Shown here piece after piece: positions 44,189-54,333 of a DNA stretch of 64,000 nt (position 1 is its first letter; each line of letters starts with the position of its first letter). The notes beneath the pieces are model-generated. The model was not told where the DNA came from, ran no database searches, and saw only the letters and a program-made list of their open reading frames with translations. Source of the stretch: Cryoendolithus antarcticus (Eukaryota > Ascomycota > Dothideomycetes > Cladosporiales > Cladosporiaceae); NCBI GenBank assembly GCA_002077065.1, contig NAJO01000008.1:930001-994000 (forward strand), in the 5' to 3' direction. The position numbers and the translations under genes were made by a program.

Positions 44189-45758
44189 ATGGCGAACGGT
44201 CCGGGATATCTGAAGGTTCAGGGTATCGATGTAGTAGATCCTCATGGCAAGAAGGTCATTCTCAAGGGCGTGTGTACCTCCGATTGTCGTTACCCAGGCT
44301 CGACTAACGCCCCACAGGCCGCTACTGGAGGCCACTTGAACATGGAGAACTTCATCACAGGATACCCCGGCCACGAGCATGAGATGAGGTTGGCGCTGCT
44401 TGAAGTGCTCGGTCAGGAGAAGTATGACTTCTTCTTCGACAAGGTGTGCCACGACCGCCGCCTTCCGCATTGTCAACACCTTTGACACCTTACCAGTTCC
44501 TGGACTACTTCTTCACCGAAGCAGACGCTAAGCTTTTCGCATCTCTTGGACTGAATGCAATCCGCATACCGATCAACCATCGTCACTTCATGGACGACGA
44601 GAAGCCATTCGAGATCAAGCAGGACGGGTTCCAGCTAGTCGATCGAGTGGTCGAACTGTGCGCCGCTGAGGGGATTTATACCATCCTCGACATGCACACA
44701 TTTCCCGGTGGACAGAACCAAGGCTGGCACTCGGACTCTGGTCTGCATCGCGCACTTTTCTGGGAAAACTGGGATCTCCAGGAACGTAGCATTAAGCTAT
44801 GGGTCGAGATAGCGAAGCACTACAAGGACAACACCTGGGTAGGGCTCAACATTGTGAGCAGTCGTCGTACGGAGCTAATGCAACATAGATCGCTGGCTAC
44901 AACCCGATGAACGAACCTGCAGACCCTGTGCATCACCGACTTCAATCATGGTACGCCCGTGTCGAGCCTGCAATTCGTGCAGTAGATCCTCATCACATCC
45001 TCTGGTTAGACGGGAACACCTACTCCATGGACTTCACTGCCTTCAAGACCGTTCTCCCGAATTGTGTCTACGCCATTCACGATTACTCCACCATGGGGTT
45101 TCCGGCTGGTACACCCTACACGGGCTCTGCCGAGCAGAAAGACATCCTGAGAAAGCAGTACGAACGCAAAGTCGAATTCATGCGAGAGCACAAAGTACCA
45201 ATCTGGAACGGCGAGTTCGGCCCCGTCTATGCTAGTCCAGGTGAGACAGACTACAATGCCACGAACCAGCAGCGCTACGACCTCCTCGGCGAGCAGCTGT
45301 CAATATACAAGCAAGACCAGATCTGTTGGTCTATCTGGTTGTACAAAGACATAGGCTTCCAAGGCATGGTATATGCCAATCCCGACTCAGCGTACATGAA
45401 GCTTCTCAAGCCCTTCCTCGCCAAGAAGAAGCGACTTGGCCTTGACAAATGGGGACGAGATGACCAGCACGTGAGGCATATCTACGACCCTCTGGTAGAG
45501 CATCTGCGGGAGGAGATTCCAGAGGTGTCGCAGAAGAGGCGATACCCGCAGCACTGGGGACTAGAGGGACATGTACATCGCGTTGTGAGGGAGCTGCTAG
45601 TGTCGGAATTGCTAACGTATGAATTTGCGAGCTATTTCGAGGGCAAGTCTTTCGAGGAGCTGGACGAGTTGGCAGCGAGCTTCAAGTTGGAGAATTGTCT
45701 GAAAAGAGATGGGTTGAATAAGATACTACAGGAAGATGCTGGGCTGAGTGGATCGTAA
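44189..45758 (+). CDS. Glycoside hydrolase family 5, intracellular type
   Basis: Four exons: 44189-44269, 44318-44443, 44497-44838 and 44889-45758, with introns of 48, 53 and 50 nt. The protein has 472 residues. Splicing restores ILKG-AATGGHLNMENFITGYPGHE, FFFDK-FLDYFFTEADA and NTW-IAGYNPMNEP. Catalytic residues are the acid/base Glu192 in NPMNEP and the nucleophile Glu292 in WNGEFGP; LDMHTFPGGQNQGWH and WSIWLYKDIGFQGMVY also fit the clan-A barrel. There is no signal peptide (MANGPGYLKVQG), so it is probably cytosolic, like a widespread fungal GH5 group resembling exo-1,3-beta-glucanases. The substrate is uncertain; a role on imported oligosaccharides or glycolipids is possible given the neighbouring sugar transporter. 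Confidence 0.9.
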
Positions 45759-45936
45759 ATGTATTATACATCGAGTAGAGTCCCAGCCAACGCTCATATC
45801 ATCTCAAAGGCATCATGAGCATCTTGCGCACCAGCCAGTCATTTGCCAGACCAGCACTGTCGTGGAGTGTGATCATCCTTAGCCTACCGAACGCCTTGCT
45901 CGAAACATCGCAGCAACGAAACCACAGTGCCAAACA

Positions 45937-47666
45937 TCAACGCTTTGAATTCCGACAAACGCCGCTCCAAGTCCGCACGAAATCAGCCGCGTCTGTGAAA
46001 ATGCATTAGTCGCTAGCAACGTTGAATCGAACGTGTCAGACGGCTTACCATCGGTGGTATCAAATTGCAAGATGTAGTCCCCATGCCGATTCCTCACTAG
46101 TCCATAGCCAGCCAGGAATACATACGGCGGAGGCTTCAATGCCGCCATCGTCACGATCCCTCCACTTTCAAGCGCCATCCAGTCTGGATCGAAAGAGTAT
46201 CTCGTGATAAATGCTGTCCAGATCGGCACGCCCTCTCTTGGCCCGCGAAGTGCACTCGCCTCAAGTCTCACTACGCCAGAGTTGGTGTCGCGGAATAAGC
46301 GCAGCGCATGTCTCAAATCTCGATCACGAATTACGCCACCGAACTCCTGCTTCTCTCGCAGATCCAGGTCTTCGATCAGAGCCGTTGGTAGAGGGTCCTG
46401 GGAGTCTTGTCGCTTCATGGCGACGAAGGTGGAGTAGAAGAGGACCATGCGTTCGTAAAATACAAAGTTCAACTTTGCCCACAGCTTCAAGTGACCGTCC
46501 CGACTCGAGGCGCGGCAGAGTTGCAGTGTAGCGTCTTTCCGTATAGCTCGAAGCTGAGTGAGAGGCACACAGTAGAGTAGGTCTTGAGATCGGGAAGACT
46601 TCGTCATGTACAGTATGCGCGTGCGATTGTCGACCGGCCGCCAGTATAGTCGCACCTGGACTGCTGCACGGTCAAAGTCGATCTCCGAGACCATGATATA
46701 GCCATCATCGAGCAATCGATGCAGCGCTTCCGAGTTCTGCGTGCCATGACAGCTTGTTGTGTCGCTGCCATGACCTGTCTTGAATGGAGAGACGGGACAA
46801 TTGCCGTCAAACACATCCAGTGCCCAGTGACTCGGCATAGGTGGTGGACCACTGATAACGGGTGCAAAGCCATAGTTGGAGTAGGACGTGTGACTTGAAC
46901 CCAGCGTCTGTGAAGAGCTTGAGGTGAACGTTGGCGAGAGTGGAACTTCCGGTACCGGTGGCGGGAAGCGCTCGACGTAGTCCCAGCTGTTGGTCGCTGA
47001 GATGGGGGAAGTAGTACTCTCAACGTGCCGGTACGAGATGTATCGTTGCGCACCTGGGCGTGCTGTACGTGCTGCTTTCTGGTTCTTAGCTAAATTCAGG
47101 ACCTGATCCTCGCAATCATGCTCAAGCAAGGCATCTAGGCAGACATACTTACAGGATGAACTCGGTCGTCTCAATGCTACTCGAGCGACCTCCTGAGTCT
47201 CCAGCAAGGTTCCCATGCGTCTTCTCAGCACTTCCAAGTGCGCTGAGGCGAAGCCGTCAAGCTCAGCAAGCATCTCGTCCAGGTAGTCGTGAACCCATCC
47301 GAGCCTCTCGCCAAACGCAGCGCCCTCTTCGTCCCTCATGCGGTGCTCCAGATCGTCCCAGACCATCGCCGTAGGTCTCTCCCGCTCACGTCCAAACATG
47401 TGAAAGGCATCTTCGAGCGTGAGCCTCAGGCTAGGACACACAATCCGAAGATCGTTCTCAATGCGATAGAAGCTTGGCTCCTGTCGTGGGTCTGCTTGCG
47501 CAGCATCGATTCGTCTCAACACAGAAGAGATAGCGAAGAGCTCGCTGATGACAGTCGTCAAGTGCGCGGCCTGAGAAGGAAGAGCATCACGGAACAGCGT
47601 CAAGCCTGAGGCCACATCCTCGGCGTCCTGGCCAAGTCGGATCAAAGTGCGTTGGTTGGCGGCCAT
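45937..47666 (-). CDS. Conserved fungal protein of unknown function (536 aa)
   Basis: Exons 47666-47153, 47089-46049 and 45992-45937. Intron 1 (63 nt, GTAAGTATG donor, TTTAG acceptor) is divisible by three and has no stop, so it is easily missed. Intron 2 (56 nt, GTAAGC donor, TCACAG acceptor) brings in a short last exon ending RTWSGVCRNSKR. The N-terminal third is helical (MAANQRTLIRLGQDAEDVASG, ELFAISSVLRRI), like fungal proteins that begin with a leucine-rich bundle. A Ser/Pro-rich linker follows, and the C-terminal 250 residues contain a mixed beta region (RILYMTKSSRSQDLLYCVPL, LWAKLNFVFYERMVLFY). I recognise this as a Pezizomycotina-type orphan but can assign no activity. No signal peptide or membrane segment is seen. 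Confidence 0.7.
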
Positions 47667-48978
47667 TTGAAGTACCTGTAGCGAGTCGGAGGCTGCATTA
47701 GCGCTCTTTTGCTTCTACCCAGGGATCCGGGTCACTTGGATTCAGCTGGAAAGGATGAAGTGGAGGCGTTCTGAAGTCAAATGGCGCGTTGGGTCGATAA
47801 GGCGCGCAACTGGCGGTCAAGCATCGCGTGTACGACTGCCGGAGTCAGCAGAACTTTTCTGGATCCGTGCCGGGTAGGACAGGCTTGACAGTCCGCCAGC
47901 GCATCGAAGCTATGGAATGTTCACCGGTGTGCAAAGAGCTTGTCTGAAGTCGTTACGGGCCACCGTGCGGAAAAGACAATGATCACGTTTGCCACGTGAA
48001 CCTACATTGGAAATGCAGAGAAGTCATGGCCGCTAGGTACTAATGCCTTCGAGCATAGTTTTCGGTCGCTTTCGCTGTCCCTGCGCTTCTTGTTTCTAAG
48101 ACGGTGAATTCTGGCATGTCGAGCCCCCACGATTTTCGCCGACAGTCGACGTGCAGCAGCCGCACAAACTGCAAATTCTCGCATTTAGATCTCCCTCTGC
48201 TTCTTCATTCGCTCCAACATTCTGAGGTCAGGCTTCGCGCGAGACTTGTAGGAAACGAAAGAGTCGTGGCATCTCGAATAGCGGAATGTGGAGACAAGAT
48301 TGGAGATTAGAGACGACACATACCTTCCGGACCTCTGCCACCCAGCTCCGTCCGTTCCCACGAGCTTCGAACGGGATCATAATGAGGGTGTTGCTCTCTG
48401 CTGGACTAAAGAGCAATCTGTAGCGTGCAGAGGAGGGACATTTCGACAAGGAGTGCGGTCTCAAGACATCGCTAGGCAACAGCGAGGCGCAGCAACACTG
48501 CCAACCTCAGGCACATGTTGGTTACCGGTGTGTCGATGCTGGAAGCCGGCGCAAATTTCGACAGCTGTTGCCGGACACAAACAGCTGGCTGGCTAGCCGA
48601 CAATACGTGTTGCGTGTCCAATAAGTGCAAAGAGCAGAGCGTGCAGCTGGTACTGGGACTCAAGCAATAATGCTAGCGATAGCTCTGGGTTAAGGAGACT
48701 GGTAATACACTTCTCCATTGTTGTCTCTCTCGTCTCATGCATCGCAATTAAATGCTAACAGCAGTACCCAATATTGCACACCGACAACTCATAAAAAAAA
48801 TGCACAGGTATCGAGCTACTCATGTCCTAAGCCTCTGCACGCCGGCAGCAGGACCTCATGAAAGCTCGTCATCACGATCGTCCGATGCCATGTCCAAACC
48901 CACCAGAACCACACCCCGCCTAATCCAATAGTCACGAGATCCGAACGCCTTCATGACATACCGTCAGAGACAACGAGT
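47667..48978. other. 1.3-kb intergenic region
   Basis: Between the 536-residue orphan (its promoter side) and the 3' end of the 200-residue orphan. Frames are short and unsupported. An A8 run occurs at 48793-48800. Confidence 0.5.
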
Positions 48979-49688
48979 TCAGATGAACTCGTAATCCTCA
49001 TCCGCATCCGGCACTCTCGTAGCAGGGATGGGCGCCTTCTTGACCCTCTTCTCCTTCTTCATCGGACTCGCAGCAACAACCTCGCCCTCGGTGTCAAGCA
49101 CGTCCCACTCAGTCTTGACCAGCTTGACGGTCTCGCGCTCTTCGAACTTCTCGACAGCCTGCGCAAGCTTCATGTTCAAGATCTGGCTTCCTTGGGTCGG
49201 GCCACGTGGAGCGTCGAAGCTGTACATCACCTCGACATTGCCGGTCGGGGATGGCGCGGCATCGGCGGCGTCGACATGGTCGGAGTCGTATCCGCTAGAT
49301 TCGTCCGAGGTCGCGGCGTAAGACTGGCCATCCTTCAGGTCGCGGCGGGATGCTGTCTTGGCGATCTGTTGGAGAGCCGAGACGCCTTTGTCGGCGCGGC
49401 GGTCGGCGGTGATGCGGCTGGAGAGGCTGTGTCAACATCGTGAAAGGAAAGAATGAGGCATAGGAAAGTCGACTTACGTGTCAGATGGGCGGAGGGGACG
49501 CGGATTGCCTTCTCCGTGACCGGCGCGCTCAATAGCGCCCAGAGACCACCTGGAAGAGGAAGACGTCAGCTTTGATACGCGTGAATGAACGAAACAATCA
49601 CTCACTTCGCCTTGCGCGCAGCGTCGCGCTTGGAGTCTTGAGCAGCGCTGCGGAGGTCGGAGGCTGGGAGGATCTGCTCAGAGGACAT
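48979..49688 (-). CDS. Small conserved fungal protein of unknown function (200 aa)
   Basis: Three exons: 49688-49606, 49549-49478 and 49426-48979, with introns of 56 nt (GTGAGT...TTCCAG) and 51 nt (GTAAGT...ACACAG). The spliced product begins MSSEQILPASDLRSAAQDSK, has a charged N-terminal helix, and carries a conserved-looking block EVMYSFDAPRGPTQGSQILN with a helix LAQAVEKFEERETVKLVKTEW, ending in an acidic YEFI terminus. No signal, membrane segment or catalytic motif. The clean three-exon structure supports a real gene. Function unknown. Confidence 0.75.
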
Positions 49689-51102
49689 GTTGGAAGTCGT
49701 GTTCAGGGTGTTGTTGAGTTGATGAGCTATGCTGGCTGGCTGTTGGTGAGAGCTTTGCTGAAGCTTGATGCTGACGCGCCTTTACTAAGGCACTGAGGTG
49801 TTGACGTGAAGCTTCGGTAAGGATGATTCTCAGGTGGAAGTATGTGGTCAAGAGCTGGGAGCGGCGGCTGGATGAGTGATTGAGACAAAGGATGACACAA
49901 CGCTCGGCCAAGACGTGACTGCCTGTCTGTCTTGTGTGAGGGGATGGCAGCTGCGGCGTGCGTTCACGAGTCTGAGGTGAGTTGGAAGCTGCGGCGTCGC
50001 TGAGTCACTGGTCGGCGGTTGGGGCTGAGGCGCGTCGGAGATTGGGGGTTGCGGAGTTGGATATGGATTGATGGAAGTGGCGGAGCTGGTACTGCGATGA
50101 GTCGAATGGAGGTTCACGAGGAAAAGCTATTGACTGATGTAGACAAAGAACAGCATGACTTTGCTTTGTTGTTGGCAGCATGGCACGGCCATTCCCGGGT
50201 TCACCTGAGAGCTGTCCAAGCTTGCATGTGCCTTGATGGCTGGCCTGCGCGTCTCGCTATCGTTATCGCTGTCTGGTGACGAGTGTGGAGAAGCTGTGCG
50301 GAGCATGAGCGCCTGCGCGGCTGACGTGACTGTGACCTTGATGGGATGCTTTTGGCACATGACCCTGGCAGCCACACGACAACGTGGTCTAGGTGACTGG
50401 TCGGCGTGGTGTGCTATCAACAACGATGTCGCCGTTGGAGTTTCACTGCGGTGGTCTGTCGAGGTCGCCGCTGCTCGGCCCATGCATGAACCGCGGGGAT
50501 GAGCGTGGGGGCTGTGTTCGTGTTGTGCATGACTGTTTCATGCAGGTACCGTTCACTCTCTCTGACTGCTTTTGTGGAAGCCTGAGGCGAACAGCGCTTG
50601 ACGGCAATGATGAGCGTAGTCAATTCCAATACTCGGTATCCGATATCTTCGGCTTCCTGTTGCTTGTATTGTGATTTGAACATCACGGCTTCGAACGTTG
50701 AAGGGCTGACCTTGAGACCAGACGCGACTTTGCATAAGCTGCTGACACATCCTCCATTGATCACTTCAACACCCGCAAGCCGCGCACGACCGATCATACT
50801 ATCGGTGCTTTGTGCATAAGGACTAGAGCGCAGAAAAGGGTGTCCACAGTCAGTATGGTCTCTTGATCACGTCTTCTCGTTTGTCCTTCCCCAAAATTCA
50901 CCACCCCAAAATCTGCGTGGAGCCAGAAATAGTAGGCTGGCCGAAACAGAAGAGAGCCGAAATCTTATTCGAGGGTTTCCAGTACTACTGTCTGTAGTCC
51001 TGCTGTCTTCGCAAGGAGATTAGTGGAGCAGAGAGGCCCGTCCTAGCGACGGCCACCTGCAAACACATCTTTCTTGGATATTACTAGCACTCGCGATACG
51101 CA
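49689..51102. other. 1.4-kb divergent intergenic region
   Basis: Promoter side of both the 200-residue orphan (minus) and the hydrolase (plus). A 126-codon ATG frame on the minus strand (50797-50417) has protein-like composition at its start but no family match or splice support, so it is not called. Confidence 0.45.
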
Positions 51103-52497
51103 ATGGCTGATCCGAAGAAGCCACCGCGGTCAAGATGGATACTGCATCTGCACGCGCAGATGTGGCGATACCTGATGGCGATTGGCATGCTACTGCATCG
51201 CCTAGCGCCGCCGCGACCGCCGAAGCCGGACTTCGTCAAGACCATACCTGCCTCCATAAGCGGCATACCAGGAGGCATTGACTTGTCGTTCTACTTGCCA
51301 AGTGGCTACAACAGGCAGAAACGAGCATGGCATGCCGAGCCGGATGGGACAGATGGTAGTGATGAGGCACGAGAAGCTAGGCAGAAGAGACGCACGAGCT
51401 CGGTGGGAGCGATCGCGCAGAACATCCGCAGGCGGAGCAGCGGTGGGAGAAAGTGGGGTGGGTATCCGGTGATTGTGAATTTCCACGGCGGAGGCTTCAC
51501 ACTCGGCACCTCGAAGGATGATGCGCGATGGTGCGCTACGGTAGTGGACGAGTGCGATGCGGTGGTCGTTAGCGTCGACTACAGACTTGCACCCGAGCAT
51601 CCGTTTCCCACAGCTGTCGAAGATGGCGCAGACGCTGTGGTCTGGGTGCACAAGCATGCGAGTGACCTTGGAATCGACGCAGACAAAATCGCACTTTCAG
51701 GTTTCAGCTCGGGCGGAAATATGGCATTCACAGTACCATTGCGACTGTGGGACGAGAGAATGGGTTTTCCGCGAGAAGATGAGATCAGCAGACCTGGTTC
51801 GCCACTGAACCCATTCATATCAGGGGAGTCGTCTGTGTCCACAACACCAAGTCACACCATGACCGCTTCTTCAGCAAGCAAAGTAGAGATCATCGACCCC
51901 TCGAAGCCACCTCCAAAGCTTTCCGCCACGCCCAGGAAGGGTCTGCAAGTCACCCAGTCAGAGCTGTCCAATATGGACATCTCTATCCGCGCCATAGTCG
52001 CGTGGTACCCGTCTTGTGACTACACACTCACCCGCGCCCAACGCCGCGCTACAACGATTCGGAAAGACCAGGACCTTCCTGCCGTGTTTACAGATCTATT
52101 CGACGAGTCATACCTTCACCCACCAGACACAATCAGCCTCGATAGTCCATACCTCTCACCGGGTCTTGCGCCTGCGGCGCTGCTCCGATCTGCCTTGCCG
52201 CAGGAGATCATCATGTGCACCTGCGAATGGGACATGCTACTCGGTGAAGGTCAGGCTTTTCATCAACGGCTAATCAGTGAGGACATCGGCAAGACGGTGC
52301 ATTACAAGATGATTCCTGAAGTACCGCATGGCTGGGACAAAGCCCCGAACCCACTCAAGCCTACGCCAGGTGTAAGGGAGCATTATCTGGGAGCTTGCAC
52401 GGAGCTGAGGCGTATTTTCGGTGAAACAGATGGCGAGCGGAGAGTGAATGGGGCGTGGAGCAAGGCACCAAGGGGGAGTGTGAGTTTGGTAAGGTGA
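51103..52497 (+). CDS. Alpha/beta-hydrolase of the hormone-sensitive-lipase (GDXG) type
   Basis: A 464-residue single-exon frame. Residues 15-33 include a moderately hydrophobic helix (MWRYLMAIGMLLHRL) that may associate with membrane. The oxyanion-hole motif FHGGGFTLG lies near residue 127, VVVSVDYRLAPEHPFPTAVED fits the HSL family, and the nucleophile elbow is GFSSGG near residue 203 in place of the common GDSAGG. Asp in ECDMLLGEG and His in EVPHGWDK complete a plausible triad. An insertion of about 80 residues rich in Ser/Pro separates the nucleophile from the Asp/His half. The enzyme is probably an esterase or lipase acting on small acyl esters; the substrate is unknown. Confidence 0.85.
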   Translation: MADPKKPPRSRWILHLHAQMWRYLMAIGMLLHRLAPPRPPKPDFVKTIPASISGIPGGIDLSFYLPSGYNRQKRAWHAEPDGTDGSDEAREARQKRRTSSVGAIAQNIRRRSSGGRKWGGYPVIVNFHGGGFTLGTSKDDARWCATVVDECDAVVVSVDYRLAPEHPFPTAVEDGADAVVWVHKHASDLGIDADKIALSGFSSGGNMAFTVPLRLWDERMGFPREDEISRPGSPLNPFISGESSVSTTPSHTMTASSASKVEIIDPSKPPPKLSATPRKGLQVTQSELSNMDISIRAIVAWYPSCDYTLTRAQRRATTIRKDQDLPAVFTDLFDESYLHPPDTISLDSPYLSPGLAPAALLRSALPQEIIMCTCEWDMLLGEGQAFHQRLISEDIGKTVHYKMIPEVPHGWDKAPNPLKPTPGVREHYLGACTELRRIFGETDGERRVNGAWSKAPRGSVSLVR

Positions 52498-52894
52498 GCG
52501 TGCTGGCGCTTTGTGTGTAGCGATATTAGCCTTGACGAGCATTACGCCGCGCTATTCTCCTTTGAAGGGACCCAGGTGATGTTCCAGACCCCTCAAGCGG
52601 CGTGCCTGCACAAGCGCCGCGGGATGACGTTTCTAGCGTGGGCAGAAGTGACAACTCGCGTGGTGGCGGGGTGCGAATGGGGTGTTCTTGAGTTTACATC
52701 TGGGAGAGCTGATGAAGTATTTGTTTGTGTGCCAACTTCCGTGTCATTCAGATACCATTGCGATTCATCATACTGTCTAAGCTGCTGCTGCTGCTCCTTC
52801 CTTTCATCCTTCTGAGCACTGCACACCGAGCGACACATCGGCTTTCTGATTTGCACACGACCACACTCTTCGCAAAGCCCACCCATCAGGCGAT
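52498..52894. promoter_or_regulatory. Promoter region of KES1
   Basis: 397 bp between the hydrolase stop and the KES1 ATG on the same strand. It includes a CTG-CTG-CTG run near 52783-52792 and pyrimidine-rich sequence before the start. No operator recognised. Confidence 0.35.
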
Positions 52895-54103
52895 ATGAGT
52901 TCAGAAGAGGGCGCTGCCCTACCAGCTTCGTCCAAGGGATCATGGGGATCCTTCCTCAAGAGCATCGCTTCTTTCAATGGCGATCTGGCCTCCATGACCG
53001 CGCCAGCTTTCATCCTCTCCACAACCTCCCTGACTGAGTTCTCCGCATACTGGGCCGAGATGCCCAAGCTGCTTGTCGCCCCAGCCGCCGAAAAGGATCC
53101 ACAAAAGCGCGCAATGCTGGTCCTGAAGTGGTTCCTTAGCACGCTCAAACAACAATACGCTTCGCGAAATGAGAAGCTCGGCTCCGAGAAGAAACCCCTG
53201 AACCCCTTCCTCGGCGAGCTCTTCATGGGCAAGTGGGAGGACCAAGAAGGCACCACGCACCTGGTCAGTGAGCAAGTTAGCCATCATCCTCCCGTCACGG
53301 CATACAGCATCTGGAACGACAAGCACGGTGTGCGCCTCCAAGGTTACAATGCTCAAAAGGCATCATTCAGCCGCACCATACATGTCCGCCAAGTCGGCCA
53401 CGCGATCCTGCACCTAGACGCTTGGGATGAGGACTACCTGATTACGCTCCCCAGCCTACACATCGAGGGTTTAATTACAGGCAGCCCCTACGTGGAGCTG
53501 AACAAGAGCACCTACATCATCGGCTCCAATGGCTTCACCAGCAAAGTCGAGTACTCGGGCAAAGGCTGGGTGAGCGGCACAAAGAACTCCATTACCGCGA
53601 CGATGTACCCGCACGGCAAGGAGAAGAGCAAGCACGACGTCATCTACACAGCAGAGGGTGCCTGGACGAACAATTTCACGATCAAGAACGCCAAGAAAGA
53701 GGTCGTGGATACCTACAACGCCAAAGCCGAGCCCAAGACACCCCTCCAAGTCGCACCTATCGAAGCGCAAGACCCTCTCGAAACGCGAAGGGCGTGGCAG
53801 AAAGTCGCTGCTGCTATATTGAAGGGCGACATGAACACCACGAGCGCGGAGAAGACGCTGATCGAGAACTCGCAGCGCGAGATGCGGAAGAAGGAGGCCG
53901 CTGAAGGAAGGGAGTGGGAGAGGCGGTTCTTCTCGAAGGCTAAGGGGCTGCCGATCTTTGAGCAGTTGAAGAAGGAGGCACCGGGGGAGAGTCTGGAGGC
54001 GGATCAGACGAATGGGGTATGGGTGTTTGACCAGGCTAAGGCGAGTGCAGCGAAGCCGCCGTTTAGTCAGTTGAGTAAGGAGTTGAGTAAGAATGGGGCG
54101 TAG
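52895..54103 (+). CDS. KES1: Oxysterol-binding protein Kes1/Osh4-type
   Basis: A 402-residue single-exon frame consisting of only the OSBP-related ligand-binding domain, with no PH or ankyrin part, as in yeast Osh4. The fingerprint EQVSHHPP is at residues 126-133, preceded by KPLNPFLGELFMGKW. The N-terminal stretch SKGSWGSFLKSIASFNGDLAS forms the amphipathic lid. The basic C-terminal helix region (QREMRKKEAAEGREWERRFF) matches the family. Kes1 exchanges ergosterol and PI4P between ER and Golgi and restrains Sec14-dependent vesicle formation. No oddities; assignment is secure. Confidence 0.94.
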   Translation: MSSEEGAALPASSKGSWGSFLKSIASFNGDLASMTAPAFILSTTSLTEFSAYWAEMPKLLVAPAAEKDPQKRAMLVLKWFLSTLKQQYASRNEKLGSEKKPLNPFLGELFMGKWEDQEGTTHLVSEQVSHHPPVTAYSIWNDKHGVRLQGYNAQKASFSRTIHVRQVGHAILHLDAWDEDYLITLPSLHIEGLITGSPYVELNKSTYIIGSNGFTSKVEYSGKGWVSGTKNSITATMYPHGKEKSKHDVIYTAEGAWTNNFTIKNAKKEVVDTYNAKAEPKTPLQVAPIEAQDPLETRRAWQKVAAAILKGDMNTTSAEKTLIENSQREMRKKEAAEGREWERRFFSKAKGLPIFEQLKKEAPGESLEADQTNGVWVFDQAKASAAKPPFSQLSKELSKNGA

Positions 54104-54333
54104 TGATGGGAGAGGCTGGAATGGACCAGCAGGACTTTGGAGGGATGTCAGCGATGGGATGATGTGACGTGCATGGGCGATGAAGGCATGACGAATAAGC
54201 AAAGCGTGGTGTGCTGCACCAAGGACTGAGAATCCCGACTTGCGGTAAAGCGATGTCACTTTAGTAGCGAGATCAAGGAAATCCATTTTCATATTACAAT
54301 GCATCCACACCCTGTCCCATATGCAGATCAAAT

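Noticed and set aside
50417..50797. 126-codon ATG frame on the minus strand
   Set aside because: The first 75 residues look protein-like, but there is no recognisable family or intron support and the end is a random-looking Arg/Gln-rich tail.
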